From Candidatus Omnitrophota bacterium (GTDB taxonomy: Bacteria > Ratteibacteria > UBA8468 > B48-G9 > JAFGKM01), in assembly GCA_023818745.1 (NCBI GenBank), contig JAMWBY010000031.1:1-14210 (forward strand): DNA of 14,210 bases, written 5' to 3'. This document shows, piece by piece, positions 1-7,840 of the stretch (its first letter is position 1; the number at the start of each line of letters is the position of its first letter). The notes under the pieces are model-generated. The model made no database searches and had not been told where the DNA came from. It saw nothing but the letters and a program-made list of their open reading frames with translations. Both the position numbers and the translations under genes were made by a program.

Positions 1-717
1 AAAAGGAAAGGTTTTACGTTAATAGAGTTGCTTGTGGTAGTGGCGATAATTGCGATTTTAGCAGCGATGCTCTTACCTGCATTAAGTAAAGCAAGAGAAA
101 AAGCACGTCAAGCAGTATGTTTTAGCAATTTAAAACAAATAGGAAATGCATTATTAATGTATATACAAGATTATGGTGACTATATACCTTTTAGTTATGT
201 TGACGGTGGTTATTATTCTGGATATGGAGATAACAAAACAGGGCCATGGTTTTTCCTTCTCGCAAAATATTTAAATGTTCCCACTTATGATTTTTATAGA
301 TTGGGTGGACCTACGTGGGGAAACTGGCTAAGAAAACCTTGTGTTTTCACCTGTCCAACTCAAAGATTTACCTGGCCAAATGAAAGGCCTGTTTCTTATG
401 CTCCGCCCATATCAATCTTATCACCATTAGATTGGACAGGAGTTAGAGGTGGGCAACCATATAAGATGGCTAAGTATCAATTAATAAAAAAACCAAGTCA
501 AAAAGTATTCATAGCAGATTCTACAAGTTCTTTTTTCTTTAATCCATGGCAAATAGATTCATTTCCACTTAATGGTAGTTATGCTTTAACAAGACATTCG
601 GAAGGAACAAATGTTTTATTTTTTGATGGACATGCTGAATGGATAGATAAAAATACTTCATTAAAAAATGATAATGACCTGACTTACACTGGAATATTTA
701 GGCCTTATGATATTTAG
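1..717 (+). CDS. Pseudopilin-like protein with H-X9-DG motif (5' truncated by window edge)
   Basis: Type IV pilin/type II secretion pseudopilin-like exported protein of the prepilin N-terminal plus H-X9-DG (DUF1559-type) family. The frame is open from base 1 and reads KRKGFTLIE, the prepilin-peptidase site (cleavage after the Gly at fragment residue 4, Glu at mature position 5), so the real start lies a few codons left of the window. A start at TTG 28 would cut into the hydrophobic helix and is rejected. The helix (LLVVVAIIAILAAMLLPAL) is followed by an amphipathic stretch with SKAREKARQA, then a globular domain rich in Tyr, Trp and Pro. The C-terminal motif is His199, nine residues, Asp209-Gly210 (fragment numbering). 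It precedes the GH74-like gene by 28 nt, so co-transcription is likely. In related genomes this family has many copies with conserved N-termini and variable C-termini. Its molecular role is unproven; surface display or binding of substrate is a guess. Confidence 0.9.
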   Translation, partial: KRKGFTLIELLVVVAIIAILAAMLLPALSKAREKARQAVCFSNLKQIGNALLMYIQDYGDYIPFSYVDGGYYSGYGDNKTGPWFFLLAKYLNVPTYDFYRLGGPTWGNWLRKPCVFTCPTQRFTWPNERPVSYAPPISILSPLDWTGVRGGQPYKMAKYQLIKKPSQKVFIADSTSSFFFNPWQIDSFPLNGSYALTRHSEGTNVLFFDGHAEWIDKNTSLKNDNDLTYTGIFRPYDI

Positions 718-745
718 GCATTATGAATAATTTTAAAAGTGAGAT

Positions 746-3136
746 ATGAGAAAGATTTTAATTATTTTATTTACATTTTTTTCACTTAATTTGTTTTCAG
801 AAGTTTTATGGCGTTCAATTGGACCTGGTCTTTTTGGTGCAATGTTTGGTGTCGGTATTTCTCCCCATAATCCTAAGATAATAGTTGCTGGTGTTGATAT
901 GGGAAATGCATTTATGACAGAAGATGGAGGAAAAAGTTGGAAAATAATAGGTAGAAATGGTGGAGAAATTTTTGGCAATCCAGGATACAGAGGTGTTTGG
1001 TGTGTATCTTTTGATCCAAAAAGAGAAAATATAATTTATATTGGTTCTGAACATGGACTTTATAAAACAGAAGATAGAGGGAAAAATTGGAGAATAATTT
1101 TAGGTGGAGACCCAAGTTATACGATAGGAGCAATTGCAATAGACCCTACAGACACTGATATAATTTACGCTGCAAATGGGAGAGGCGCAAGATTAAATGT
1201 TAGTTGGTCATTAGGTCGTATATGGAAGAGTATTGATGGTGGAAAACACTGGAAAGAAATTACTCCAAAAGGACTTCTTAATGAAAATAGAAGGTGTTGG
1301 AGTTCAATAGCAATTGACTCTATGAGTAGATTTGTAAAAAAAAAGGGTCATCAAAGAATCTATATTTCAGGACAGGCAGGATTTTTTATTTCTGAAGATG
1401 GTGGTGAAAATTGGGATGATTTAGAAGAGTTTTTACCTGGTGGGAAAATAAATTTAACTTCCCAAGACCTATATACAAGTGGTATTTCAACTATTTTTCT
1501 TGCTCCGGGAGAGAAATTTTCAAAAATATATGCTACTATTCGTGTAAGAAGTGATTCTGAAAGGAAAACAATTGGCGGAGTTTATATTTCAGAAGACCTT
1601 GGAAGAACCTGGATTTCTAAAAATAGAGGACTTGAAGAAGCAATTTCATCAATGGAGTGGCAGTATAAAAGAAGTTCATCTTACAATTATTCAATTTTAG
1701 TTGGATGTGATGCAAAACCAGAAATAATGTATCTTTCGTGTATTAGTGGAATTTATAAAACAGAAGATGGAGGAGAAACTTGGTATAAAACTCTCATTGA
1801 TGGTGCTGAATGGTTAAAAATGAATATTGATGGCTTTGATTATCTCTATACTTTAAGAACACATAAGACAAATCTAATTCAAAGTTATTATAACTATTTT
1901 GGGCCTGCAAATGGACTTGCTTGTTCAAGTAGAAATCCAGATATTGTTGCTTATACAGACAATGCGACAATTGGATTAAGTTATGATGGAGGGAAAACAT
2001 GGACAGAACCTGGATTTGAATTTGGAGAAGAAATATGGCCTAAAAGGTTTGGAGATAGACCACCGATGCGATTAACTCATAAAGTTCGTTCAACAGGAAT
2101 TCAGTTAATAGTTCCAATAGATTTAGCTGTTGACCCATTTGATTCAAAAACAATTGCAATAGGTCATGCTGATGTAGGGCTGATGATTTCAAAAGATAAT
2201 GGAAACTGGTGGGAATGGGCTTATACTGGAATTATAGGTGGAGAAAAAAATTATATAAGAGCGGTATTATATGACCCTGAAGTAAAAGGTAGATTATGGA
2301 CTGCTGGAGGTGGTTGGGATAGTAGGAATGGAATAGGGCATGTTTATCAGAGTGATGATGGTGGAAGAAGTTTTAAAGTTATAGGCATACCACAACTTGA
2401 ACAAAAAAAGAAATTATTAGGAAAAACTCCTTATATAAATTCTCTTGCTTTAGATTACACTTCAAAAAAAGAAGAAAGAACTATTTACGCAGGAACAGAT
2501 GCTGGATTGTTCAAAACACTTGACTCAGGGAAAAACTGGGAAGAAATAAAAATTAATGGAAAAGAAAATTTACCTGTTAAAATATTAATAGTGGACAAGA
2601 AAAAACCTCAAATAATTTACACTTCTATATATGGAAAATTTGGAGAAAATTTAGATGATTATGGTTTTTATATAAGTGAAGATGGCGGTAAAAACTGGTT
2701 TAGAGCAGGGAAAGACCTTTTTGGTATAGTTAGAAATATTTCAATTTGTTTTATGAAAGGAGTAATTTATATTGTAGCAGATGAAAAGGATGAAAAGTTT
2801 GGTTACTGGACAAAACGTTCTTTATGGAGGAGTAATGATTATGGAAAAACTTGGAAAAGAATAATTGAAAAAGAACTAATTGCATCGGTGGGTTGTCATC
2901 CAGAAAATCCTGAAATAGTTTATATTACAAAATTTGCATATGATGTAAAAAAAGAAAAAGTAAACGTATTTAAAAGTTCAGATAGTGGTAAAAAGTGGAT
3001 AACTATTGCAAATAATATTCCTCTTTCTCCTGGTGGATTATATAATAAAATCATATTTGACCCTAATAATCCAAAAAGATTTTTTCTTCTTCATAATGGT
3101 GGAACATATGAATGTATAAATGGAGGTGGAAAATGA
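746..3136 (+). CDS. Secreted double beta-propeller protein with Asp-box repeats, GH74-like
   Basis: Predicted exported 796-residue protein. Residues 1-18 form a signal peptide (MRKILIILFTFFSLNLFS). I count about 13 Asp-box (BNR-like) motifs of the form S/T-x-D-x-G-x-x-W/F from residue 58 to near the C-terminus, for example TEDGGKSW, SIDGGKHW, SEDGGENW, SYDGGKTW, SNDYGKTW. Thirteen motifs over about 780 residues fit two seven-bladed propellers, the architecture of GH74 xyloglucan/beta-1,4-glucan hydrolases. Two segments resemble the GH74 catalytic aspartate contexts: GVDMGNAF with Asp51, and IGHADVGL with Asp476. Their spacing of about 425 residues is close to that in characterised GH74 enzymes. 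This is pattern matching by eye, so the fold is much safer than the substrate. Alternatives are a sortilin/VPS10-like or sialidase-like propeller without catalysis. The Shine-Dalgarno is weak (GTGAG). The stop overlaps the next start as ATGA, suggesting translational coupling. Confidence 0.85.
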   Translation: MRKILIILFTFFSLNLFSEVLWRSIGPGLFGAMFGVGISPHNPKIIVAGVDMGNAFMTEDGGKSWKIIGRNGGEIFGNPGYRGVWCVSFDPKRENIIYIGSEHGLYKTEDRGKNWRIILGGDPSYTIGAIAIDPTDTDIIYAANGRGARLNVSWSLGRIWKSIDGGKHWKEITPKGLLNENRRCWSSIAIDSMSRFVKKKGHQRIYISGQAGFFISEDGGENWDDLEEFLPGGKINLTSQDLYTSGISTIFLAPGEKFSKIYATIRVRSDSERKTIGGVYISEDLGRTWISKNRGLEEAISSMEWQYKRSSSYNYSILVGCDAKPEIMYLSCISGIYKTEDGGETWYKTLIDGAEWLKMNIDGFDYLYTLRTHKTNLIQSYYNYFGPANGLACSSRNPDIVAYTDNATIGLSYDGGKTWTEPGFEFGEEIWPKRFGDRPPMRLTHKVRSTGIQLIVPIDLAVDPFDSKTIAIGHADVGLMISKDNGNWWEWAYTGIIGGEKNYIRAVLYDPEVKGRLWTAGGGWDSRNGIGHVYQSDDGGRSFKVIGIPQLEQKKKLLGKTPYINSLALDYTSKKEERTIYAGTDAGLFKTLDSGKNWEEIKINGKENLPVKILIVDKKKPQIIYTSIYGKFGENLDDYGFYISEDGGKNWFRAGKDLFGIVRNISICFMKGVIYIVADEKDEKFGYWTKRSLWRSNDYGKTWKRIIEKELIASVGCHPENPEIVYITKFAYDVKKEKVNVFKSSDSGKKWITIANNIPLSPGGLYNKIIFDPNNPKRFFLLHNGGTYECINGGGK

Positions 3137-4074
3137 GAAAGATTATATTTATTTTGTTTTTATTTTTAAATTTTAGTTTTTGTGAGGAAGTAAAAAGAAT
3201 AGTTGTTGATAGCGGATTTTATGATAGAGAAAATGAGGTTGTAAAAGTTGAGATAGATTTTGGCAAGGGAATAGATATAAATAGTTTAAAATTACTTGAT
3301 AAGGATAAAAGAATAGAATTCTATTTTATTGCAAAGGAAGATTATAAAGGAGAACTTTATTTTATTATTGATAAACTACCTTCACTGACCACAAAGGAAT
3401 ATACTCTTTATTTTAATTTGGGAAAATGGGAAAAAAAAGCAATAGGTAATCAAGAGATATACCAAAAAATTTCCTCAAAGAATTTAATACCAAACCCTGG
3501 TTTTGAAGAAGTAGAAGGAGATAAAGTTGTAAACTGGGAAATGAAGGATTATGCATGGGTATTTAGGGAATTGCCGGACTTAAAATCATTTTGCAGGGTT
3601 GTTACTGAGGATAAATTTGAAGGTAAAAGAAGTTTAAAATTAGCATCTGAAAAAAGAGATGATAAGACAATCACAGGATATGCTTTTTCTGAAGTATTTC
3701 CATTAAAACCAAAAACAAATTATAAATTTTCTTATAGATTTAAGATTACAAAAGTGAATATTGAGAAACTAAAAACTTATTCTGCTTTAAGTATAGAAGT
3801 TCAATTACTTAATGAAAAAAAAGAAAGGATATATCCAACAGATTATTCAGTAAATAGAATTCATCTTCCTTATGGACTTGGGAAAATTCCTTCAGAAGAA
3901 TATCTCAATAAATGGCTTGAAACCTCAATTGTAAAAGAAACACATGAGGAAGTAAGATATGGAAGAATATGGATATCATTTTGGGATGTTGAAGCAGAAT
4001 GTTTTGTTGATGATATGAATTTAGTTGAGATTGAAAAAAAAGAACCAGTAAAAGTTAAAGTTTTAGAAAAATAA
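3133..4074 (+). CDS. Secreted protein with CBM4/9-like carbohydrate-binding beta-sandwich
   Basis: Predicted exported protein of 313 residues. I place the start at ATG 3133, overlapping the upstream stop (ATGA), because GGAGG at 3122-3126 lies at proper spacing and the signal peptide then starts cleanly (MRKIIFILFLFLNFSFC). A frame-compatible ATG at 3112 would add seven residues ahead of it. Residues about 20-110 look like a small all-beta domain that I do not recognise. From residue 117 the sequence NLIPNPGFEE, then NWEM, then FEGKRSLKLASE, matches the opening of CBM4/9/22-type galactose-binding-like folds. The domain closes with AECFVDDMNLVEI near the C-terminus, also typical. No catalytic motif was seen. 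Inferred role: binding polysaccharide for the neighbouring hydrolases. A Cys at the signal-peptide end might suggest a lipoprotein, but the residues before it do not make a canonical lipobox. Confidence 0.75.
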   Translation: MRKIIFILFLFLNFSFCEEVKRIVVDSGFYDRENEVVKVEIDFGKGIDINSLKLLDKDKRIEFYFIAKEDYKGELYFIIDKLPSLTTKEYTLYFNLGKWEKKAIGNQEIYQKISSKNLIPNPGFEEVEGDKVVNWEMKDYAWVFRELPDLKSFCRVVTEDKFEGKRSLKLASEKRDDKTITGYAFSEVFPLKPKTNYKFSYRFKITKVNIEKLKTYSALSIEVQLLNEKKERIYPTDYSVNRIHLPYGLGKIPSEEYLNKWLETSIVKETHEEVRYGRIWISFWDVEAECFVDDMNLVEIEKKEPVKVKVLEK

Positions 4075-4087
4075 AAAGGAGACAACT

Positions 4088-6427
4088 ATGAAAAAGATTT
4101 TATTTCTTATATTCATGTGGATTGGGTTTCTATTTTCTACAGACAAAATTTTTCTTTTTGATATGGGTTCGGAAAATTCTCCATGTCTTGAAAACTTTAT
4201 AAAAATTACAGAAAAAGATATGTATCAATCTGGTAAATATGGCTGGGAAACAAAAAATTGTTTATCATTTGATCAAAACTTTTCAGAATATGGCGTAGGC
4301 AGTTTAGATTTAGACCCATTATTAAGAGACCTGGTAAAGAGTAATTCATCTTTACCAATTATATTTTCTGTTGATGTTTCAAAAGGCAAATACAGAGTTG
4401 GTATTATTTCAGGACAGATATATTCAGGAAATCGTTTACTTGCACCTTCATTTTGGTATTCTGGAGGTTATATAAAATTAAATGATAAAAAAATTTTTGA
4501 AAAAGAAGGTGATTTTATAAAATATGCAAAATTTATTTTTTCAAATTTTGAAAAAGATTTCTTACCAGGTGATAGTTTGTTTAAAAGATATATACTTCCT
4601 TATTATAACATAATAACTGCTTCTACTGATGAGACAGAAAAAATACGAATTGAATTTTCAAACTTTTTTCCTGTAAATGGGATTATAATTTATCCAGAAG
4701 AAAAAATTATTGAGTTTAACAGAAAGTTAGAAGAGATTTTTGAAAATTCAAGGAAATATATTGATGAAAAACTGAAAATAGTAGAAGAAAAAAGAGATGA
4801 GAACTTAATAAAGAAATACAAAAATGAGAATTTTTTACTTTTCTTAACTCAATATTATGAAAAGTTGACTCCTTATTCAATTCCTGATGAAGAAAAAATA
4901 AATCAACCAGTGAAAAAAATATGTGCGAAAGGAGAAAATATAACTTTAAGTTTTGGAATATTACCTATAAATGATTTAAAAGAAGTTGAGTTAGAAATTT
5001 CAGATTTGATTTCTGATACCAAAGAAAAAATTTCAGGTAAAAATGCCACATTCTGGATTACAAAATTTATTCCTGAATTGTTGAGAAAAAGTCCTGATAA
5101 ATATATGATTGAGGAAAAATATGCAATAAGATATAAAAAGAGTGATTTTGCTTCTTTAATCCCAAGAAAGATTTTAGTCCTTTTTGAAATTCCAGAAGAT
5201 ATAAAAGAAGGAGAATATAAAGGGAAAATATTTGTAAAAAGTGGAAATTATGTAAAAGAATTACCTGTAAGTATTAAAGTTTTACCATTTAAACTTCAAG
5301 AATCTGATATTTATTTTGGCATGTATGGGAAATATCCAAGAAGTTCTTTATTCAGGTATATAACAAAAGAGGATAAAGAATTTATAGATTTCTGTGATAT
5401 ATTGATGGAAAATATTTTTAAGGAGATGAGACAACTTGGTTTTAACTGGGCATGCATTGAATTACCTTGGAACCCATTAATAATTAAAGGAAATGCAATA
5501 GAAGTTACACCAGTATTAAAAAGATGGGAAGCAATATATTCTCTCTACAAAAAATATTTTCCCAAAGCGCCTTTTATAATTTATGGTCAAATTTCTCCTG
5601 TTTTCCCGAGAGGAGATGTCAACATTTGGAGGAAAACCGGGTTTACAGAAGAGATAAAAAATCAAATGCAAATGACAGCAGATTGGATATCAGATTATTT
5701 TGAAAAAGAGAAAAATGAGAGAGACATTGCAATTTATATAAGCGATGAGTTAAGCAATTATGGACTTGAAGGAGGTAAATTTGGTGCAGAACATGCATCT
5801 TTAATAAGGAAAATCTTGGAAGGGAAGAATATAAAACTTTTTGCATCAATGAATGGTGTGCCTGAACACCTAATGATACCTTATTTAGATTTTTCTGTCA
5901 TTAATTTTGATTTTCCAATAACAGAAGAAACAATCACAAAGATAAAGGATGCTGGCAGTAAACTTGTTTTTTACAATATTGGAAATAATAGATTTTCATA
6001 TGGTTTTTACATAGCAAAATTACATCCTTTTGGGAGATTACAATGGAATTTTGGTCCTGAACATTATGTTTTTTATAACTTTCCCTCTTTTCCTACACTT
6101 GGACATATTAACTATAGTTTAATAGTTGATTCTGAGTTTAATTTAGGGAAACGGCTTGATGTAATAGATATGTCAGAAGGAGTTATTGATTATAGATATT
6201 ATCTAACATTGAAAAATCTAATAGATAAAAATAAAAATACAAAAAATGAGAAATTGAGAGAAATATTGAATAAAGCAGAAGGGTTCTTAAAATATATAAC
6301 AGAATCAATTAAGACAGATATTAGATATTATACGAAAGAAGCATCTGTATGGAGTGGTGAAACATGTGAAAAAATAAGAGTTATGCTTACAAATTATATA
6401 ATGGAGGTTTTAAATGCATCTAAATAA
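4088..6427 (+). CDS. Secreted glycosidase-like protein, GH123/DUF4091 type
   Basis: Predicted exported 779-residue protein with an N-terminal signal peptide (MKKILFLIFMWIGFLFS, residues 1-17). Regions in order: a beta-rich domain, about 18-205 (FLFDMGSENS, GKYGWE, typical of galactose-binding-like modules attached to glycosidases); a charged helical linker, about 210-265, probably coiled coil; a beta-sandwich, about 275-400, ending in the pattern EGEYKGKIFVKSGNYVKELP; then a probable TIM barrel, about 405-720. Within the barrel, IYISDELSNYG places an Asp553-Glu554 pair at a strand end. An Asp-Glu pair is the catalytic signature of GH123 beta-N-acetylgalactosaminidases and is also seen in DUF4091 proteins. 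Substrate cannot be told from sequence alone. Shine-Dalgarno AAAGGAG (4075-4081) precedes ATG 4088. The 3' end overlaps the next gene by 14 nt. Confidence 0.75.
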   Translation: MKKILFLIFMWIGFLFSTDKIFLFDMGSENSPCLENFIKITEKDMYQSGKYGWETKNCLSFDQNFSEYGVGSLDLDPLLRDLVKSNSSLPIIFSVDVSKGKYRVGIISGQIYSGNRLLAPSFWYSGGYIKLNDKKIFEKEGDFIKYAKFIFSNFEKDFLPGDSLFKRYILPYYNIITASTDETEKIRIEFSNFFPVNGIIIYPEEKIIEFNRKLEEIFENSRKYIDEKLKIVEEKRDENLIKKYKNENFLLFLTQYYEKLTPYSIPDEEKINQPVKKICAKGENITLSFGILPINDLKEVELEISDLISDTKEKISGKNATFWITKFIPELLRKSPDKYMIEEKYAIRYKKSDFASLIPRKILVLFEIPEDIKEGEYKGKIFVKSGNYVKELPVSIKVLPFKLQESDIYFGMYGKYPRSSLFRYITKEDKEFIDFCDILMENIFKEMRQLGFNWACIELPWNPLIIKGNAIEVTPVLKRWEAIYSLYKKYFPKAPFIIYGQISPVFPRGDVNIWRKTGFTEEIKNQMQMTADWISDYFEKEKNERDIAIYISDELSNYGLEGGKFGAEHASLIRKILEGKNIKLFASMNGVPEHLMIPYLDFSVINFDFPITEETITKIKDAGSKLVFYNIGNNRFSYGFYIAKLHPFGRLQWNFGPEHYVFYNFPSFPTLGHINYSLIVDSEFNLGKRLDVIDMSEGVIDYRYYLTLKNLIDKNKNTKNEKLREILNKAEGFLKYITESIKTDIRYYTKEASVWSGETCEKIRVMLTNYIMEVLNASK

Positions 6428-7772
6428 ATTTTTAATTTTTCTATTTCTTTTTAAAATTCTCTTTTCTTCTGATTTTATAATTTTAAACTGGCAGAATATT
6501 AAAAACTTAAAAGATTTTTCAACAACTTATGACATTGAAATTCCTTATGTAAAGATTGAAGATGAAAAGAATATGATGAATGAAGTTATAAATAAAGGTT
6601 GTAAAATAGAAAATTTCAAAGTTTTTCCAATCGGAATTACTCCTAAATTTAAATCAAAAGCATACATCTGTTATGACAGTGAAAATTTAATAATTTATTT
6701 TGAAAGTGAAAAATCAGAAAATTACACATTAAAAGCAAGGAAATTTGAAAAGGAAGAAGGTAAAGTATGGAATGATGATAATTTTGAGATTTTTATTGAT
6801 CCATTTCTTACAAAAACAAGATATTATCAAATAATAATCAACTCAATTGGTCAAGTTTATGATTCTATTAATTATATAGAAGAAATACCTGACCCAAAAG
6901 CCGCAGATCCAAGAGAAACAAAAAAAAATATTATTATTGATATCTCATGGGACTCAAAAGTAAATTATAATATAAAAGTTGAAAAAAACTACTGGGCAGT
7001 TGTTTTAAAAATCCCATTTTTGAGTTTTGGTTTTAAAAATGCTCCTTTAGGAAGTTTTATCGGATTGAATTTATGCAGGAATTACTGGGAGACATCTGAA
7101 CTTTTACAATGGAAATTAACACCAGGGGAAGGAGGATTTCATCAACCTGATAAATTTGGTATTTTAAAACTGAAAGAAACCGATAGTAAGAAAATGCCAT
7201 TAATTTTTATAAATAATTTTTATCCAGGTTATGGTGAGAATTTATTATATGTTGATTATAAAAAGATTGAAAATATTCCTGAGGAAGTAGAAGTAGAGAT
7301 TAAGATAGAAAACAACGATACTAAAGAAAAATTTATTAAAAATGAAAAAGTTGTGTTAAAGGGAATAGAGGGAAAAATAAAAATACCTTTTGAAAATAAG
7401 TTGAAAGGGAAAAATATTTTTTATTATAACATAGGATTTAAAAATTATAATTTTGGGGGAATAGATTTTGTTGATTTGAAGAGTTTGATTGATGTGAAAT
7501 TGGATAAACAATTTTTATATTATGAGGAAAAAAGTTTGAATGGAAAAATAAGGTTTTATCTTGGAGAAAATGAATTGAAGAAAACTGAATTATTAATCAG
7601 TTTAAATGAAAATAGTAAAAGAGAAAAAATTAAAGGCAATTTTTGTGAATTTAAAGTGGCTACAGAACACTTAAAAGAAGGAGAAAACATATTCTCAATA
7701 ACGCTTTATAAAGATAAAGATAAAATTGAACAATATAATTTCAAAATATTCAAATTACCTAAAATTTTTTAA
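6414..7772 (+). CDS. Secreted CBM9/DOMON-like carbohydrate-binding protein
   Basis: Predicted exported 452-residue protein with a signal peptide (about residues 1-18, LIFLFLFKILFSS). Residues about 60-260 match CBM9/DOMON-like sugar-binding folds: VWNDDNFEIFIDP (Trp119, Asp121-Asp122), then YYQIIINSIGQVYD, then VVLKIPFLSFGF, GLNLCRNYW, and QPDKFGILKL at the domain end. This order (W-x-D-D-x-x-E-I-F, N-x-x-G, IPF, FG-x-L) is what the family shows. Residues about 265-452 are predicted beta strands with many Lys and Glu, perhaps two Ig-like or spacer domains. The start overlaps the upstream gene by 14 nt with GGAGG before it, so translational coupling is likely. It ends the first operon. The gene at 12724 shares the same domain. 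Confidence 0.75.
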   Translation: MHLNKFLIFLFLFKILFSSDFIILNWQNIKNLKDFSTTYDIEIPYVKIEDEKNMMNEVINKGCKIENFKVFPIGITPKFKSKAYICYDSENLIIYFESEKSENYTLKARKFEKEEGKVWNDDNFEIFIDPFLTKTRYYQIIINSIGQVYDSINYIEEIPDPKAADPRETKKNIIIDISWDSKVNYNIKVEKNYWAVVLKIPFLSFGFKNAPLGSFIGLNLCRNYWETSELLQWKLTPGEGGFHQPDKFGILKLKETDSKKMPLIFINNFYPGYGENLLYVDYKKIENIPEEVEVEIKIENNDTKEKFIKNEKVVLKGIEGKIKIPFENKLKGKNIFYYNIGFKNYNFGGIDFVDLKSLIDVKLDKQFLYYEEKSLNGKIRFYLGENELKKTELLISLNENSKREKIKGNFCEFKVATEHLKEGENIFSITLYKDKDKIEQYNFKIFKLPKIF

Positions 7773-7774
7773 TG

Positions 7775-7802
7775 CAAGTTCCGACCTTACAAAAAAAACT
7801 TG
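7775..7802. repeat. Inverted repeat CAAGTT / AACTTG around the regulator -35
   Basis: CAAGTT (7775-7780) and AACTTG (7797-7802) are perfect 6-bp inverted arms, 22 bp centre to centre, about two helical turns. The right arm overlaps the -35 box. It could be a second operator with half-sites on the same DNA face, or a weak terminator hairpin for the upstream operon, since a T-run follows at about 7811. Short arms in AT-rich DNA make chance possible. Confidence 0.3.
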
Positions 7803-7828
7803 ACAAAAATTTTTTTATTGGGTATTAT
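7800..7828 (+). promoter_or_regulatory. Sigma70-type promoter of the GntR/LacI regulator
   Basis: TTGACA at 7800-7805 and TATTAT at 7823-7828 are separated by exactly 17 bp. A start about seven bases after the -10 box would fall near 7835, only a few bases before ATG 7839, with no Shine-Dalgarno sequence. The transcript would be leaderless or nearly so. Confidence 0.75.
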
Positions 7829-7840
7829 ATAGTTAACTAT
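7829..7840. promoter_or_regulatory. Perfect 12-bp palindrome, candidate autoregulatory operator
   Basis: ATAGTTAACTAT is a perfect palindrome directly after the -10 box. It covers the predicted transcription start and the first two bases of the regulator's ATG. It contains GT-TA-AC, compatible with the GT...AC half-sites typical of GntR-family operators such as that of AraR, which has the same chimeric architecture. Binding by the adjacent product is inferred from position and symmetry. Confidence 0.5.

Noticed and set aside
28..30. TTG as start of the first pseudopilin
   Set aside because: It lies inside the hydrophobic helix; the open frame continues left with KRKGFTLIE, so the gene is truncated by the window edge.
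733..1139. Minus-strand ORFs opposite the propeller gene
   Set aside because: Several overlapping frames without motifs, produced by the repetitive codon pattern of the Asp-box repeats.
1030..3110. Asp-box repeats as a DNA tandem repeat
   Set aside because: The repeats are at protein level, irregularly spaced and diverged in DNA, as expected for propeller blades.
6108..6119. Palindromic AACTATAGTT inside the GH123-like gene
   Set aside because: Inside the coding region with no promoter nearby; likely chance.
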